In this document: piece after piece, positions 46,985-57,988 of the stretch
Position numbering within the stretch: the first letter of the stretch is position 1
Layout: each line of letters begins with the position of its first letter
Origin: Cephalotus follicularis
Taxonomy: Eukaryota; Streptophyta; Magnoliopsida; Oxalidales; Cephalotaceae
Assembly (NCBI GenBank): GCA_001972305.1
Contig: BDDD01002660.1
Coordinates: forward strand, 9,182 to 73,181
Direction: 5' to 3'
DNA: 64,000 nucleotides
Made by a program: the position numbers and the translations under genes
The notes under the pieces: model-generated
Database searches by the model: none
Seen by the model: only the letters and a program-made list of their open reading frames with translations
What the model was told of the DNA's origin: nothing

Positions 46985-47843
46985 CCCTATTGGACCAACA
47001 AAAGTGAAGATAGAGAATGAGGATCGGGCACTTCACTTGTTAGCATCATTGTCCACGTTATATGATCATATAGTTATCACACTATTGTTGGATATGATAC
47101 TCTTTCTTTGGATGAGGTCGTTGATTCTTTATTGATGAATGAGACAAACAAGAAGTGCAGCAACAAGGTGCCATCAGGAGAGCGTAGCACCTTGAATACA
47201 ATGTAGTGGTGGTCAGAAAGGTAGATTAGAGGAACAAGATGATGAGTTTAGCGGAGTTAGAGTGCGCTCAAAGTTGAAGGTTCGCAGTAGAAACAGAAAG
47301 TGTTCTGTGTGCAATGAAGAAAAACATGTAACGAAGGATTGTCCTCAGTTCAAGAACTTCCTAAAAGGGAAAGGAAAATCATCTGAGTGTTCAGTAGTTG
47401 AGGCATCATCGGATGATGATGTGTATTTTGCTACACCTTCAGGTACGATTACTTAAGATTGGATTCTATATTCTGGTTGTGCATTTCACATGTGTGTAGT
47501 CACGAAACAGTTTAACACATATCAAACTTGCGATAGTGGTATGGCCAATGTGGCAAATAATGCAGAGTGCAAGGTTATTGGGATTGGATCGGTACGGATT
47601 CACATGTTTGACGAAGTGGTAAGAACTTTGACTGATGTTCGACATGTGCCATATCTGAAGAAGAATCTGATTTCGCTAGATACTTTGGATTCAAGAGGGT
47701 GCAAGTTTACTATTGAAGGTGGAGGCATGAGAGTCACCAAAAGGGCATTGGTGATACTGCATGGGAGGATGATTAGAAAGCTGTACAGACTTGTAGGGAC
47801 TGTTCAGACTGGTGGAGGTTTAGAAAGCTGTACAGACTTGTAG
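46985..47843 (+). pseudogene. copia-3 Gag C-terminus, zinc knuckle and protease
   Basis: KVKIENEDRALHLLASL (gag) is followed by SNKVPSGE-like sequence, the zinc knuckle CSVCNEEKHVTKDCPQF (about 47300), then the protease region. Instead of the usual WILDSGCSFHM it reads DWILYSGCAFHM, so the catalytic Asp has become Tyr. The typical copia block VVRTLTDVRHVPYLKKNLIS, LDTLDSRGCKFT follows. A stop at 47455 and frameshifts break it. Integrase and RT do not follow. Confidence 0.83.
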
Positions 47844-47868
47844 GGACTGTTCAGACTGGTGGAGGTTC
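47773..47868 (+). repeat. 48-bp tandem duplication in copia-3
   Basis: The unit beginning TTAGAAAGCTGTACAGAC and ending GGTGGAGG is repeated immediately with no visible change, so the duplication is recent compared with the stop-filled element around it. Confidence 0.9.
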
Positions 47869-48187
47869 TGTTAAATCCCAAGCGAGTGCTACAGTTGAGG
47901 GATGAGGATATGAGATGGTTCGCCCAGAGGTTGGATGTAGATCAAACAAGAAATGAGTGACGTTTGTTTCTAATCTTGAGTGTGGCGTTGTTCTCTTTGA
48001 ATGTAAGGGAGAGGTGGAGCCGCATCGCTACATTGAACTGAGAGCCCTATGTGAAGGCGTGTACACCATAGGTAGGGGTGTAGGGTCATGACGGTTAGGA
48101 CATGACAAACATACAGAGACATGAATTGATGATAACTAGTGATGCTTCAGGATGACTGGCTAGAAGAATTCAAGCCAAGGTAGAGAT

Positions 48188-48596
48188 TGTTGGGTTTGTG
48201 TCTTATATTCTTTTTACTGGGCTTTAATGTAGTTCGGTCAAGTTGGGTCAAATACATGTAATGCTAAGTAGTTTATGATTAGGGTTCAAGTTTCCCTATA
48301 TTTATGTCTCTTGTAATTATAAACCTATATCAGTGGATAGAGAGATAAGTGTTTAAGAGGCTGTAAAACAAGTAGTACCTAGAAACAGGAATCTCTAAGA
48401 ACTGAGAGAATTGTGGTGATGATCTAATTTTTGATCGATCAAGAATAGAATATCTCCCTGGTGGATTCTCTGTGGACGTAGGTCAATTTAGATCGAACCA
48501 TCTGTGTGTTCTTGTTTGTGATTTCTTTATTATTATTCGTGTATGTTTTCTTCGGGTCAATTCGTGCAAGAACGGGGAAGACCGTTATTCTTAACA
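48188..48596 (+). repeat. copia-3 3' LTR (409 bp)
   Basis: It starts TGTTGGGTTTGTG after the purine tract AAGGTAGAGAT and ends CCGTTATTCTTAACA. A TATA-like CCCTATATTTATG is at about 48292. It is followed by unrelated AT-rich DNA. Confidence 0.8.
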
Positions 48597-48926
48597 AATA
48601 CTAAGAGTTAAACCAACGTAGGAACTAACATATCTGATTAACCTTAATAGCTACGAAATAATTTTACATTTCACATAATAGAGGAACGAATGTGTGTCTG
48701 TCATGAACATTGTTAACTTTTTCTATAATAGGGGAGACACTCATAGTTTGATTGTTGGCGATGTGGGTTTGTTGTGACTTCGGACAATATACAAATTCTT
48801 TCTACTCCTACTCAAGGGATTAATCCCCTTTCTTAGGATTAAAATATAATATATTCAATAAATAATCAATGTTAACTAACAATTATACGAAAAAAAATTA
48901 TTTTTGCCCCCACCCCCCCAACGTAT

Positions 48927-49125
48927 GGGGTGATTTTAATATGGCGTTCCAAATTTAAAAAGTTTCAATTTGACGTATAGAATTTTAATTTGACTTCAAT
49001 TTCACGTTTTTGTCAGCATACTGTTAGGAGGCCGTTAAAATAGAAGTTAAAAGCAATGTCGTTTTGAAACTTTAGAGGCCAAATTGAATCTTCTAAAATT
49101 TGGGACACCAAATTAAAATCATTCA
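48927..49125. mobile_element. MITE, copy 1 (~199 bp)
   Basis: The ends are inverted: GGGGTGATTTTAATATGGCG at the left and a complement ending CCAAATTAAAATCATTC at the right. The interior has AATTTGACGT words. The same family is at 49797-49990. Confidence 0.65.
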
Positions 49126-49796
49126 TATAAATTACAGTGCAAAAATGAAAATTTTTATATTTAATAATATTAGTATTAAGTAGTGTTGTAAAATGAATTG
49201 ATATTCATTAATTATTAGTCGAATCTACAAAATGTTATTAAAACTGAAAATAAAAAATTAATAAGTAAATTACAAATTATAATCAACATATCTCAATAAA
49301 TCATTTAATAGATAATTTTAGTTTTTTTTAAATTTATAAAATAAAAACTAAACTCAACTTTTTGGAAATGTAAAAACTTAACAAAAGAATAGGAAAAAAT
49401 TTGTAAGAGAAAAAATATAGAATTATCTTTTGTCAACGAAATATGGTAGAAATTAGAGGCTTAAAAATTAAAGTCAGAGAGATGAGAAAAAAAAATTCAA
49501 TATATTATACACGTGTAAATCTAAAATATAAGTTATGCAAATGATAATTTCTGCAATTAATTGTAGATATAACAACTTATTGTAGCTCACAATCTTAGTT
49601 ATTATTATTTATTTTCTTATTTATTGTTATTTAGATTTTATGAAAAAATTCTTTGTTCTATAATTTTATTGAAAATATGTTATTAATAATTTTAATTCTC
49701 TTATTTATTATTGTTAATTAATTGAATTTTTACGTGATTTTAATACTATTTAATGAATATTATATATCAAAAAGAAAAATTTTCATTTTTATATAC
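49126..49796. other. AT-rich intergenic DNA
   Basis: I see no gene or boundary; base composition is strongly A+T. Confidence 0.6.
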
Positions 49797-49990
49797 GAGT
49801 GATTTTAATTTAGCATTTCAAATTTAAAAAGTCTTAATTTGACGTCTGTAATATCAAAATGACATCATTTTAGTTTTTAATTTAACGACACCCAACCATA
49901 TGTTGGCATAGACACATAATTGAAACCAATTTAAACGATAGATATCAAATTGATACCTTTTAAATTTAAGGTATTAAATTAAAATCACTC
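49797..49990. mobile_element. MITE, copy 2 (~194 bp)
   Basis: GAGTGATTTTAATTTAGC at the left is the inverted partner of AAATTAAAATCACTC at the right, with TTTCAAATTTAAAAAG and its complement just inside. It is homologous to 48927-49125. Confidence 0.7.
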
Positions 49991-50054
49991 ATTTAAATTT
50001 CGAGTTAAATATAATTTCTTTCCTAATTATACTTATTATAGAGATATAAAGTAG

Positions 50055-50310
50055 GATAATGTGGCACTTGACACATAGTCGCCACGTCATATGCGTCCAG
50101 TCGCGAAGCCAAAAAAAAAAAATGTGGCTCATAGCATTTGTGTTATAATTATTATATGTTTGAAGTAACGTGAAACACAATGCATCCTAAAATATCAAGA
50201 CTAGTAACTAGGAACTTCTGCTTCAAGTTCCAACAACCGCTATGGCTACCACTTTATGTAATCTTTGTTTGGTATCTCTTATTGATGTCAATAGGTTTTC
50301 CTAAAATATA
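50055..50310 (+). pseudogene. Truncated duplicate of the P450 promoter and exon 1 start
   Basis: About 255 bp align with 50485-50742. Shared blocks include CGAAGCCAAAAAA / CGATGCCAAAAAA, GTGGCTSATAGCA, GAAGTAAYGTGAA, ATGCATCSTAAAATATCAA, GTTCCAACA and TTGATGTCAATAGGTTTTC. The codon matching the preferred start (50635) is lost and frameshifts follow. Homology ends after about 40 codons. This is the stump of a tandem duplication next to the active gene. Confidence 0.8.
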
Positions 50311-50570
50311 ATTTTTTGTTTACACTTACTGTTAAGAGGACTATTTCGTATCATTCCAAATTAATGGATTAATTGGTATTTATAACTAAAAGTAAACGAC
50401 TAAAAATAATTTATGGAATAAAAAATCTAAATTATGATTTATGCAACAATGAATCAATAATAACTGATCATTATTAATTATTAGAGATATGATGTAGTGC
50501 ATGCCATATGGTGACCATGATGCATCCACTTACGATGCCAAAAAAACAGGTGGCTGATAGCACTGCTGAG

Positions 50571-50582
50571 ATATATATATAT
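50571..50582 (+). promoter_or_regulatory. Candidate TATA box of the P450 gene
   Basis: ATATATATATAT lies 23 bp before the first ATG (50605) and 53 bp before the second (50635). A start of transcription about 30 bp downstream would fall near 50605, which favours 50635 as the translation start. Confidence 0.5.
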
Positions 50583-50634
50583 GCGAGAAGTAATGTGAAC
50601 CAAAATGCATCGTAAAATATCAAAACTTGCAGTT

Positions 50635-51576
50635 ATGGACTACTTTTTCAAAGTTCCAACAGTTGTTATGACTAGCTTGTTCGCTTTTGCAATCTTTGTT
50701 TTGTATCTCGTATGGATGTCAAGAGGTTTTCATACAAACAGGAGCAAGAAGAGAGCTCCACCAGAAGCTGGTGGTGGGTGGCCCGTGATAGGCCACCTAC
50801 ACCTCTTAGGAGGACCACGAATGCCTCAAATAGTATTGGGAGACATGGCTGACAAGTACGGACCAGTCTACACTATCAAGCTAGGTGTGCATCGTAACTT
50901 GGTTGAAAGCAGTTGGGAGATGGCTAAAGAGTGTCTTGATACCAATGATAAATTGTTCGCGAATCGTCCAAAAATTCTTGCTTTGGAGCTCCTGGGATAC
51001 AATTTCTCTATGTTTGCATTCGGTCCCTATGATCATTATTGGCGCCGAATGCGCAAGATTGTTACTCTTCAGCTCCTCTCAAATCATCGGCTTGAGATGC
51101 TCAAACATGTACGACAATCTGAAGTGAAGGTATCATTAAAAGAATTGTACCAATCGTGGGTCAATAAAAAGGATATTTCAAATCAGGCATTGGTGGATAT
51201 GAGGAGATGGTTTAACACTACAACTATTAATGTTATTGTAAGTATGCTGGTAGGGAAGCAACCTGATCAAGATAGTGGGAGATGGATACAGACAGTGACC
51301 AAGTTCTTTGAGTTGGCAGGGACTTTTGTTGTAGCAGATGCTCTACCTATTTTGAGGAAGTTAGATATAGGAGGACATGAGAGGGCAATGAAGCAGACAG
51401 CAAAAGAATTAGACCATGTTGCTCAGGGATGGTTAGAGGAGCACAAGAAGAGGAGAGTTTCCGGTGCGGTGAACGCCGGTGGGGAAGACTTCATGGATGC
51501 TATGCTAACCATTCTTGATGAGGAAGAGGACTTCTCCAATCATGATGCTGATACCATCAACAAATCTACCAGCCTG
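50635..51576 (+). CDS. CYP82: CYP82-family cytochrome P450, exon 1
   Basis: The first exon encodes residues 1-314 counting from ATG 50635 (an in-frame ATG at 50605 adds 10). An N-terminal membrane anchor (VVMTSLFAFAIFVLYLVW) is followed by a basic stop and the proline hinge RAPPEAGGGWPVIGHLHLLG, as in ER-bound plant P450s. The C-helix WRRMRK and CYP82-like LELLGYNFSMFAFGPYDHYW and ITLQLLSN-type blocks are present. The exon ends at a consensus donor (CTG/GTAAGT) in phase 0. No stop or frameshift is seen. With exon 2 it gives a 521-residue protein, a normal length. CYP82 enzymes hydroxylate terpenoids, flavonoids, coumarins or alkaloids using P450 reductase; the substrate here cannot be told. 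Confidence 0.92.
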
Positions 51577-51722
51577 GTAAGTTGCTTCTGCTGAGTACTC
51601 TAAAATCATGATTTATGCTTTAACGTTCTCACTGCGTGGGAATTTATGCTTGCATTCCATACGTTCCCTTATTAACTCTTATTGATATTTATATTGGATT
51701 AATTTCTATGAAAGAAGAAAGA

Positions 51723-52005
51723 GTAAAATACAAAAATACCTATGAATTTTAGATTTGTTAACACTTTGTCTCATATGTTTTCAAATAATACAAAAACCCT
51801 TTCATTTTTAAGTCCGTTTGACCATTATGCCCCTTCAGATTTGAGTCTGTTTAACGATTAACCCCATCAGATTTGAGTCTGTTTAAGGATTAACCCATTT
51901 ATTATAAATATAAATTATAAGTCAATGTAATATATATAATATTTGAAAATACAGGGGGTTAAGTGTTATCGAGTTTAAATCTCAAGGGGTTTTTTGTATT
52001 TTAAC
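51723..52005. mobile_element. MITE-like foldback in the P450 intron (~283 bp)
   Basis: GTAAAATACAAAAATACCT at the left has its inverted partner GGGGTTTTTTGTATTTTAAC at the right. Inside is a tandem repeat of ~32 bp (CAGATTTGAGTCTGTTTAA, twice, 51837-51900). Confidence 0.65.
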
Positions 52006-52151
52006 AAAAAAAAAATAAACAGAGATCACATAAAATAATTATATATAACTATTTTGTTTTATATGAAACTAGTGAATTGTCAAATTCAAAACGGAGGTAA
52101 TGGAATATAATTTACTCTTTTTTAAAAGGAAAAAAGGGATAATATGCTGAT

Positions 52152-52338
52152 TGTTAGAAATTTATGAAATTAACTTATAAAGAAATTGAGAGAGAAATTA
52201 AGAGAGAATAAAATATTTTCTTATTATGAATTTCTTAATTTCTTCTTAACAATACATTCATATTTATAGGAATTTAGGGGGTTGTTGGAATAGTAATCAT
52301 GGTTGTTGCAATAGTAATTCATTACTAATTTTACAATA
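52152..52338 (-). repeat. copia-2 3' LTR and polypurine tract
   Basis: The plus strand reads TGTTAGAAATTTATG... to ...ATTTTACAATA. CTCCCCCATGAA (52339-52350) is the complement of the polypurine tract. Confidence 0.87.
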
Positions 52339-52482
52339 CTCCCCCATGAATTTCTATTCTACATTACTATGACTGACTCGTTAAAACCTTATTAAGAAAA
52401 ACTCATTGGGATAAAAACCTTTGCGAAAGAAAAAGAGTAAAGTCTCCCCTTGAAGCAAAACGTCATAAGTTCTTGTACTGTA

Positions 52483-53406
52483 TTAATGAAGATATTTAAT
52501 CTGACGCATCCCAATATCATGTCTGAGCTTCTTGAATGTAGTACCTGGTAATGCATTCGTAAATAATTCCTCTAAATTGCCATTTGATCGGATTTGTTGT
52601 ACATCAATATCACCATTTTTTTGAAGCCATTGGGTGTAGAAGAATTTTGGTGAAATATGTTTCATTCGATCACCCTTAATATATCCTCCTCTGAGTTGTG
52701 TAATACAAACAGCATTATCTTCATATATTACTATGGGATTATTTTTAATCGAGGATAGTCCACACGATTCTTGTATATGTTGAATCATTGATCTCAACCA
52801 TATACATTCTCGGCTTGCTTCATGAATTGTAAGGATCTCTGAATGATTCGAAGAAGTTGATGTCATTGTCTGTTTTGTTGATCTCCATGATATAGCAGTG
52901 TCACAAAAGGTAAAGACATAACCGGCTTGTGATCTTGTTTTATGTGGATCAGACAAGTATCCCGCATTAGCATATCCAATCAATGTTGATTTTGCTCCTC
53001 TTGGATAAAATAGACCCATATCAGTGATTCCACGCAGATAGCGCATTATGTGCTTAATTTCATTCCAGTGCCTTCTTGTTGGTGTAGAGCTATATCTTGC
53101 TAGCAAATTAACGGAAAATACAATATCAGGTCTTGTGTAATTTGCAAGATACAATAGTGCTCCGATTGTGCTAAGATAAGGGACTTCAGGTGACAGAATT
53201 TCTTCTCCTTCTTCTTGAGGACGAAATGGATCCTTCTTGACATCAAGAGATCGTATGACCATTTGAGTGCTTAGAGGATAAGCTTTGTCCATGTTGAATC
53301 GACTAAGAACCTTTTCAGTGTATGTGGATTGATGGATGAAGATCCCAGATGATATGTGCTGCACCTGTATACCAAGACATAATTTTGTTTTTCCAAGATT
53401 TTTCAT
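52483..53406 (-). pseudogene. copia-2 RT C-terminus and RNase H
   Basis: An open frame of 307 codons runs from MKNLGKTKLCLGIQVQHISS through YLSTIGALLYLANYTRPDI to the RNase H motifs (LIGYANAGYLSDPHK, TSSNHSEILTIHEASREC, YEDNAVCITQ) and the element's usual end GTTFKKLRHDIGMRQI. The first RNase H Asp (GYADAGY) has become Asn. It is separated from the RT core by a stop near 53445. Confidence 0.88.
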
Positions 53407-53439
53407 TTCAAACTCACCTTTTAAATAGGTTGTAATCTT

Positions 53440-54330
53440 TGTAAGTTATTTAGAAGTACCTACAAGATTTAAGTCATCCACATATACTGCAATAATAGCA
53501 AATCCATCGTTAGATTTTTTTGATAAAAATACATGATCATATTTGATCATTTGTATATCTTTCTTTGATTAAATATTCACTTAGTCGATTGTACTACATT
53601 TGACCAGATTGTTTCAATCCATACAACGAACGTTGTATCTTAATTGAATACATGTGACGAGATTTGTTCGATTCATGAACTTTAAATCCATCAGGAATTC
53701 TCATATATATGTCACTATCAAGTGATCCATATAAGTATGTTGTTACTACTTCCATAAGACGAGTTTCAAGTCCGTTCGAAGCAGCCATACTCATTAGGAA
53801 TCGAAAAGTGATTCCACCAATAACTGGAGAATATATTTCATGATAATCAATACCTTATCTCTGTGAGAACCCTTGAGCTACAAACCTTACTTTGCATCTC
53901 ACAATTTCATTTTTCTCATTTCGTTTTCGAACAAATATCCATCTGAATCCAACAGGGGTTACACCATTTGGTGTTTGAATTTTTGGTCCAAATACTTTTC
54001 GTTTGGACAAAGATTGCAACTCTACTTTATTGCATCTTTCCATTTTGGCCAATCATTTCTTTGTTGACATTGTTCAACACTTTGTGGTTCAGGATCCATA
54101 ACAGAATTTGTAATATCCAATGCAACGACATAGGCAAACTTGTCATTAACTATAATCTCATCTCGATTCTATATTTCTTCATTATGTGCATAATTAATCG
54201 AGACTTCTTGATTTTGAAATCCCACAGCCTCTTCAGGGCTTTGTACTCTCTCTGGTGTCAATGTGGGTTATGGAAATAACACATTATCTTGTGTTAATGC
54301 TATTTCAGGTTTTGTACACAACCCTTATTT
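53440..54330 (-). pseudogene. copia-2 reverse transcriptase core
   Basis: Fragments at 53594-53794 (SMAASNGLETR, SDIYMRIPDGFKVHES, SLYGLKQSGQM) and 53855-54052 (VGFRWIFVRKRNEKNEIVRC) are the RT fingers and palm. The active-site segment near 53475 still reads YVDDLNLVGT, unlike copia-1. Several frameshifts break the frame. Confidence 0.83.
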
Positions 54331-55484
54331 GCCTTTCATTTTTGTGGTACAATATCTTTAGCACAAATTGGTCTACCACGTTTCAACTGTGGTTTAGACT
54401 TTAATATATTGATTGAGCTTTCACTAGCTTTAGATATATCAATTCTTTCTAGAGCATTCACAGCTGGTATATAAGATTTTACCACTTTTTGAGCATCATT
54501 AAATGCATATGGCATTTGATTAGCAATATTTTATAAATTAATGATCCTTTGAACTTGAAGTTCACATTCATTTGTACGTGAATCAAAATTATGTACTCTT
54601 GATGCTTTCCATGAATTTTCATTTTCATTTTTCAATAAAATCTTGTCTCCCCCTAACACTGAGAAAACCAATTCATCAAAGTGACAGTCTGCATAACATG
54701 CAGTAAACATGTCACCTGTTAATGATTCAAGATACCTTATAATTGATGGAGAATCAAATCCCACATAAACGCCAAGTCTGCGTTGTGGTCCCATCTTACT
54801 CCACTGAGTAGGTGAAATAGGAACATATACTGCACATCCAAACACTTTTAAGTAGGATATGTTTGGTTCTTGAACAAGAAGAAGTTGCAATGGAGAATAT
54901 TTATGATATGCAGTCGGTTTATACGTATAAGAGCCGTAGCATGCAATATCGCATGTCCTAGAGCTGAAATGGGTAACTTTGACCTCATCAACAAAGGACG
55001 AGCAATCAATTGAAGTCTTTTAATAAAAGATTCGGCTAACCCATTTTGGGTCTGTACGTGAGGAACATGATGTTCAATGACAATTCCTATTGCCATACAA
55101 TATTCATCAAATGCTTTGGAACAAAATTCAGCAGTATTATCTAGCCGAATAGACTTTATAGGATGATCTAGAAATTGTGCTCATAATTTATTTATTTGAG
55201 CTAATAGTCTCGCAAATGCAATATTGCGAGTTGAAAGTAAGCATATATGCGATCATCTTGTCGATGCATCTACTAAGACCATGAAATACCGAAATGGTCC
55301 AGATGGTGGATTAATCGATCCAAAAATATTTCCTTGAATTCTCTATAAGAATTTTGGAGATTCTACAACCAATTTTGTTGTAGATGGTCTTATAATGAGT
55401 TTTCTTTGCGAACAAGCAATGCAATGGTTCTCATTATTCAATAGCATATTCTGATTCTTAAGTGGATGTCAAGTGAATTTTCAA
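54331..55484 (-). pseudogene. copia-2 integrase
   Basis: The C-terminal domain (KVFGCAVYVPISPTQWSKMG ... RRLGVYVGFDS) is at 54531-54890. The catalytic core (IRLDNTAEFCSKAFDEY, then NGLAESFIKRLQ with the catalytic Glu kept) is at 54848-55160. A Trp-to-stop change (near 55257) and frameshifts inactivate it. Confidence 0.85.
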
Positions 55485-55488
55485 TGAT

Positions 55489-56004
55489 TCAACGCATCAT
55501 TATCACACATTGGTGGCCTAGCCATTCATGCCAAATCATGAACCCTTTTAAGTTTATGACTTTTGAATCCACAACATTATGAGATTCAATTGCTCTAATT
55601 TTCATAATGTATAGCCCAAAAGAAAGTCTAGGGAGTTTCTCTAATATTTGCTTTCGGTCGAAGGCATTACCAGTGATATAGAGATATTCTTTACCATTTT
55701 CATTTGTGGTTTCAATATGATAACCATTACGGCGAATATCTTTGAAACTAAGCAAGTTTCTTCTAGACTTTGTCGAATATAAAGCATCTGTGATGAACAT
55801 TTGTGTTCCATTTGATAACACAAAACTGGCCATCCAAGAACCTTCAATTAGGCCTGATGTACCAGAAATTGTTCTGACATTAGATTTTGCTATTGTTAAA
55901 TATGAAAAATATTTTTCATTCTGAAGTATTGTGTGTGTTGTTGCACTGTCAGCTATGCATATATCTCCAATATCCATTATATGATGATCTATAGATAAAA
56001 ACAC
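55489..56004 (-). pseudogene. copia-2 protease and pre-integrase
   Basis: MFLSIDHHIMDIGDICIADS is followed by the ATTHTIL protease site, a YLYITGNAFDRKQIL segment and the pre-integrase end KGFMIWHEWLGH (usual HxRLGH, Arg changed to Trp). It aligns with 21848-22348. Confidence 0.86.
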
Positions 56005-56103
56005 ACATGTTATGAATAAATATAACTATGTTACATTTATTATTTCATAAGCACTTTATTCAAAAGTGATAAATATTAAAACAATGGCATATAACATCAA
56101 CCG

Positions 56104-57152
56104 AAATAGAAGTCTTCGTCGACAATCACATGATTCATTTTCTCATTTGGATTAGTTATGAAATTAGGAATGTCTAAATGAGTTGTACCCATTGAAACAA
56201 AGTCTTATTGCGTAGTTTCCAAAGGGTCACAATGACCAATAAAATTTGTTTCAATTTGTCTGTCTTTCTCTTTTAGAGAAGCTTGATATCAGTCGACCAA
56301 ATGCTTCGCTGTGCAACAAGCACGGTACCAATGACGTTCCATACTACATCGGTTGTAATTACCCTTTTTATTTTGGGCTTGTCCAGCATTGCTAGATTGT
56401 CTAGGATTGCGCCACTATTGACATTGTTTTGTATCAGAATTTTGCCATTTTATGCTATCATTATTACGTGGCCCCAAGAAATTTTGATTTCTTCCACTGC
56501 CACGTCCTCGTCCACGCCCTCTTCCCCGTCCTTCAAAATAGGAGGAAGTTGCATTTACCTCTGGTAAAGGGCCTGAACCAGTCGGATGACTGTCATGATT
56601 TTACAGGAGTAATTCATTATTTTGCTCCGCAATAAGAAGAGATCCAATTAGTTCACGATATTTCATGAACCCGTGCAACCTATACTGTTGTTACAGTAAC
56701 ATATTGGATGCATGAAATGTTCGATATGTTTTCTCTAACAACACATATTCGGTGATAACTTCACCACACATTTTTAGTTGTGACACAATTTTGAACAACG
56801 TGTAATTATATTCCGAAACCGTTTTAAAATCCTGAAATCGTAGTTGTGACCAATCATTCAATGCCTTTGGCAGTACAATAACTTTCAAATGCTCAAACCT
56901 ATAATGTAGGTTTTGCCACAGTTCAAGTGGATTTTCAACAGTTAAATATTCATATTTCATGCCATCATCAATATGATGCCTTAGGAAAATTAGCGCAGTG
57001 GCGCGTTCCTCATTTGATGCTGCATTATCTTCTTTAATTGTGTGCCTTAATTTCTTAGCACTAAAATGCAGTTTCACATCAAGTACCCAAGATAGATAAT
57101 TCTTTCCAAGAATATCAAGAGCAATGAATTTCTGATTTTTAATGTTTGCCAT
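56104..57152 (-). pseudogene. copia-2 Gag
   Basis: The start at 57152 (MANIKNQKFIALDILGKNYL) opens 153 codons of the UBN2-type N-terminal domain (ERATALIFLRHHIDDGMKYE, LWQNLHYRFEHLK, LPKALNDWSQLRFQDFK). After a stop at about 56690 the Gly/Arg-rich linker and zinc-knuckle region follow in other frames to about 56104. Only the N-terminal domain is still open. Confidence 0.85.
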
Positions 57153-57242
57153 TTTTACACTGAATCAAAAGATAAACTAAATGTCATTTAAGCATAGTAA
57201 ATAAATAAAGTTTACTACAATAAAAAAATGTTTGAGACTTTA

Positions 57243-57395
57243 TTGGTGCAATCATAAGCCATGCTCACTTTCCGCCAATTTAATCAGGGTATGAGACCAC
57301 TTGAGTATAATGGGGCTTGCCGGGACTGGAAGATCGGACCTCAAGTATGAACGAGCGGCTTCCTATCACTAAGTCACCACCTCAAGTGATGATAA
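57243..57395 (-). repeat. tRNA/SINE-like segment in copia-2 leader
   Basis: It is homologous to 23600-23745 and in the same place between 5' LTR and gag. The minus strand shows GTGACTTAGTGATAGGAAG (A-box-like). The B-box-like part has decayed to ATCTTCCAGTCC. Confidence 0.5.
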
Positions 57396-57784
57396 TGGTT
57401 TGCCATAATAAATATATATAGATATATGATAATATCCTTACTGAAATTATTAATTGTATCAAATATTATATAATTGTAATAAATGAAATTGATCATAAAG
57501 CAAGTAATATAAACAGTAAACGGGTTCTCACCTATACATTGTAAGGTGATACCGTTAGATATTAAACATATTGGTTCCCACTAAGTCTCGGGCAATTTCA
57601 GTTGACAAATGGTGCCTCAAGAACAGTAAATCACAATAATGTTTCACACCACATATATGGTGATTCGCATAGATAAGTAATATACTAAAGCAATAATAGA
57701 GACATACGTTTTCATACTGTCTGTGTGTGAAACTAATTTAAATTACCTCAAATCTCAGTTGGATAAAGTCTCGTGCTGATATCG

Positions 57785-57988
57785 TGTTATAAACTTATGA
57801 GATTAACTTATAAAGAAATTGAGAGAGAAAGTAAGAGAGAATAAAAGATTTTCTTATTATGAATTCCTTAATTTCTTCTTAACAATACATTCCTATTTAT
57901 AGGAGTTTAGGGGTTGTTGGAATAGTAATCATGGTTATTAGAATAGTAATGGTTGTTGGAACAGTAATTCATTACTAATTTTACAATA
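57785..57988 (-). repeat. copia-2 5' LTR
   Basis: The plus strand reads TGTTATAAACTTATGAG... to ...ATTTTACAATA. It is longer than the 3' LTR because of a short internal duplication around GGTTATTAGAATAGTAATGG (57933-57955). Confidence 0.87.

Larger units (their letters stand above)
29059..48596 (+). mobile_element. Tnt1-like Ty1-copia (copia-3), split by ~16.7 kb of nested insertions
   Basis: It starts at the primer site TGGTATCAGAG (29059). Gag lies at 29821-30225; Gag C-terminus and protease resume at about 46985-47843; the 3' LTR is 48188-48596. Integrase, RT and RNase H are absent, so a large internal deletion also happened. The intervening DNA (30232-46972) consists of inverted SIRE-type LTRs and elements nested in them. 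Stops throughout gag show it is old. No 5' LTR or TSD was recognised. Confidence 0.8.
52152..57988 (-). mobile_element. Ty1-copia element (copia-2) in the P450 intron
   Basis: A 5837-bp relative of copia-1 has LTRs at 52152-52338 and 57785-57988. Flanks are CTGAT (52147-52151) and CTAAT (57989-57993), a duplication with one mismatch. Gag, protease, integrase, RT and RNase H are present in order on the minus strand without nested insertions. Frameshifts and stops (for example a Trp codon changed to stop in the integrase STR.SHICLL block near 55257) make it non-autonomous now. Confidence 0.92.
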
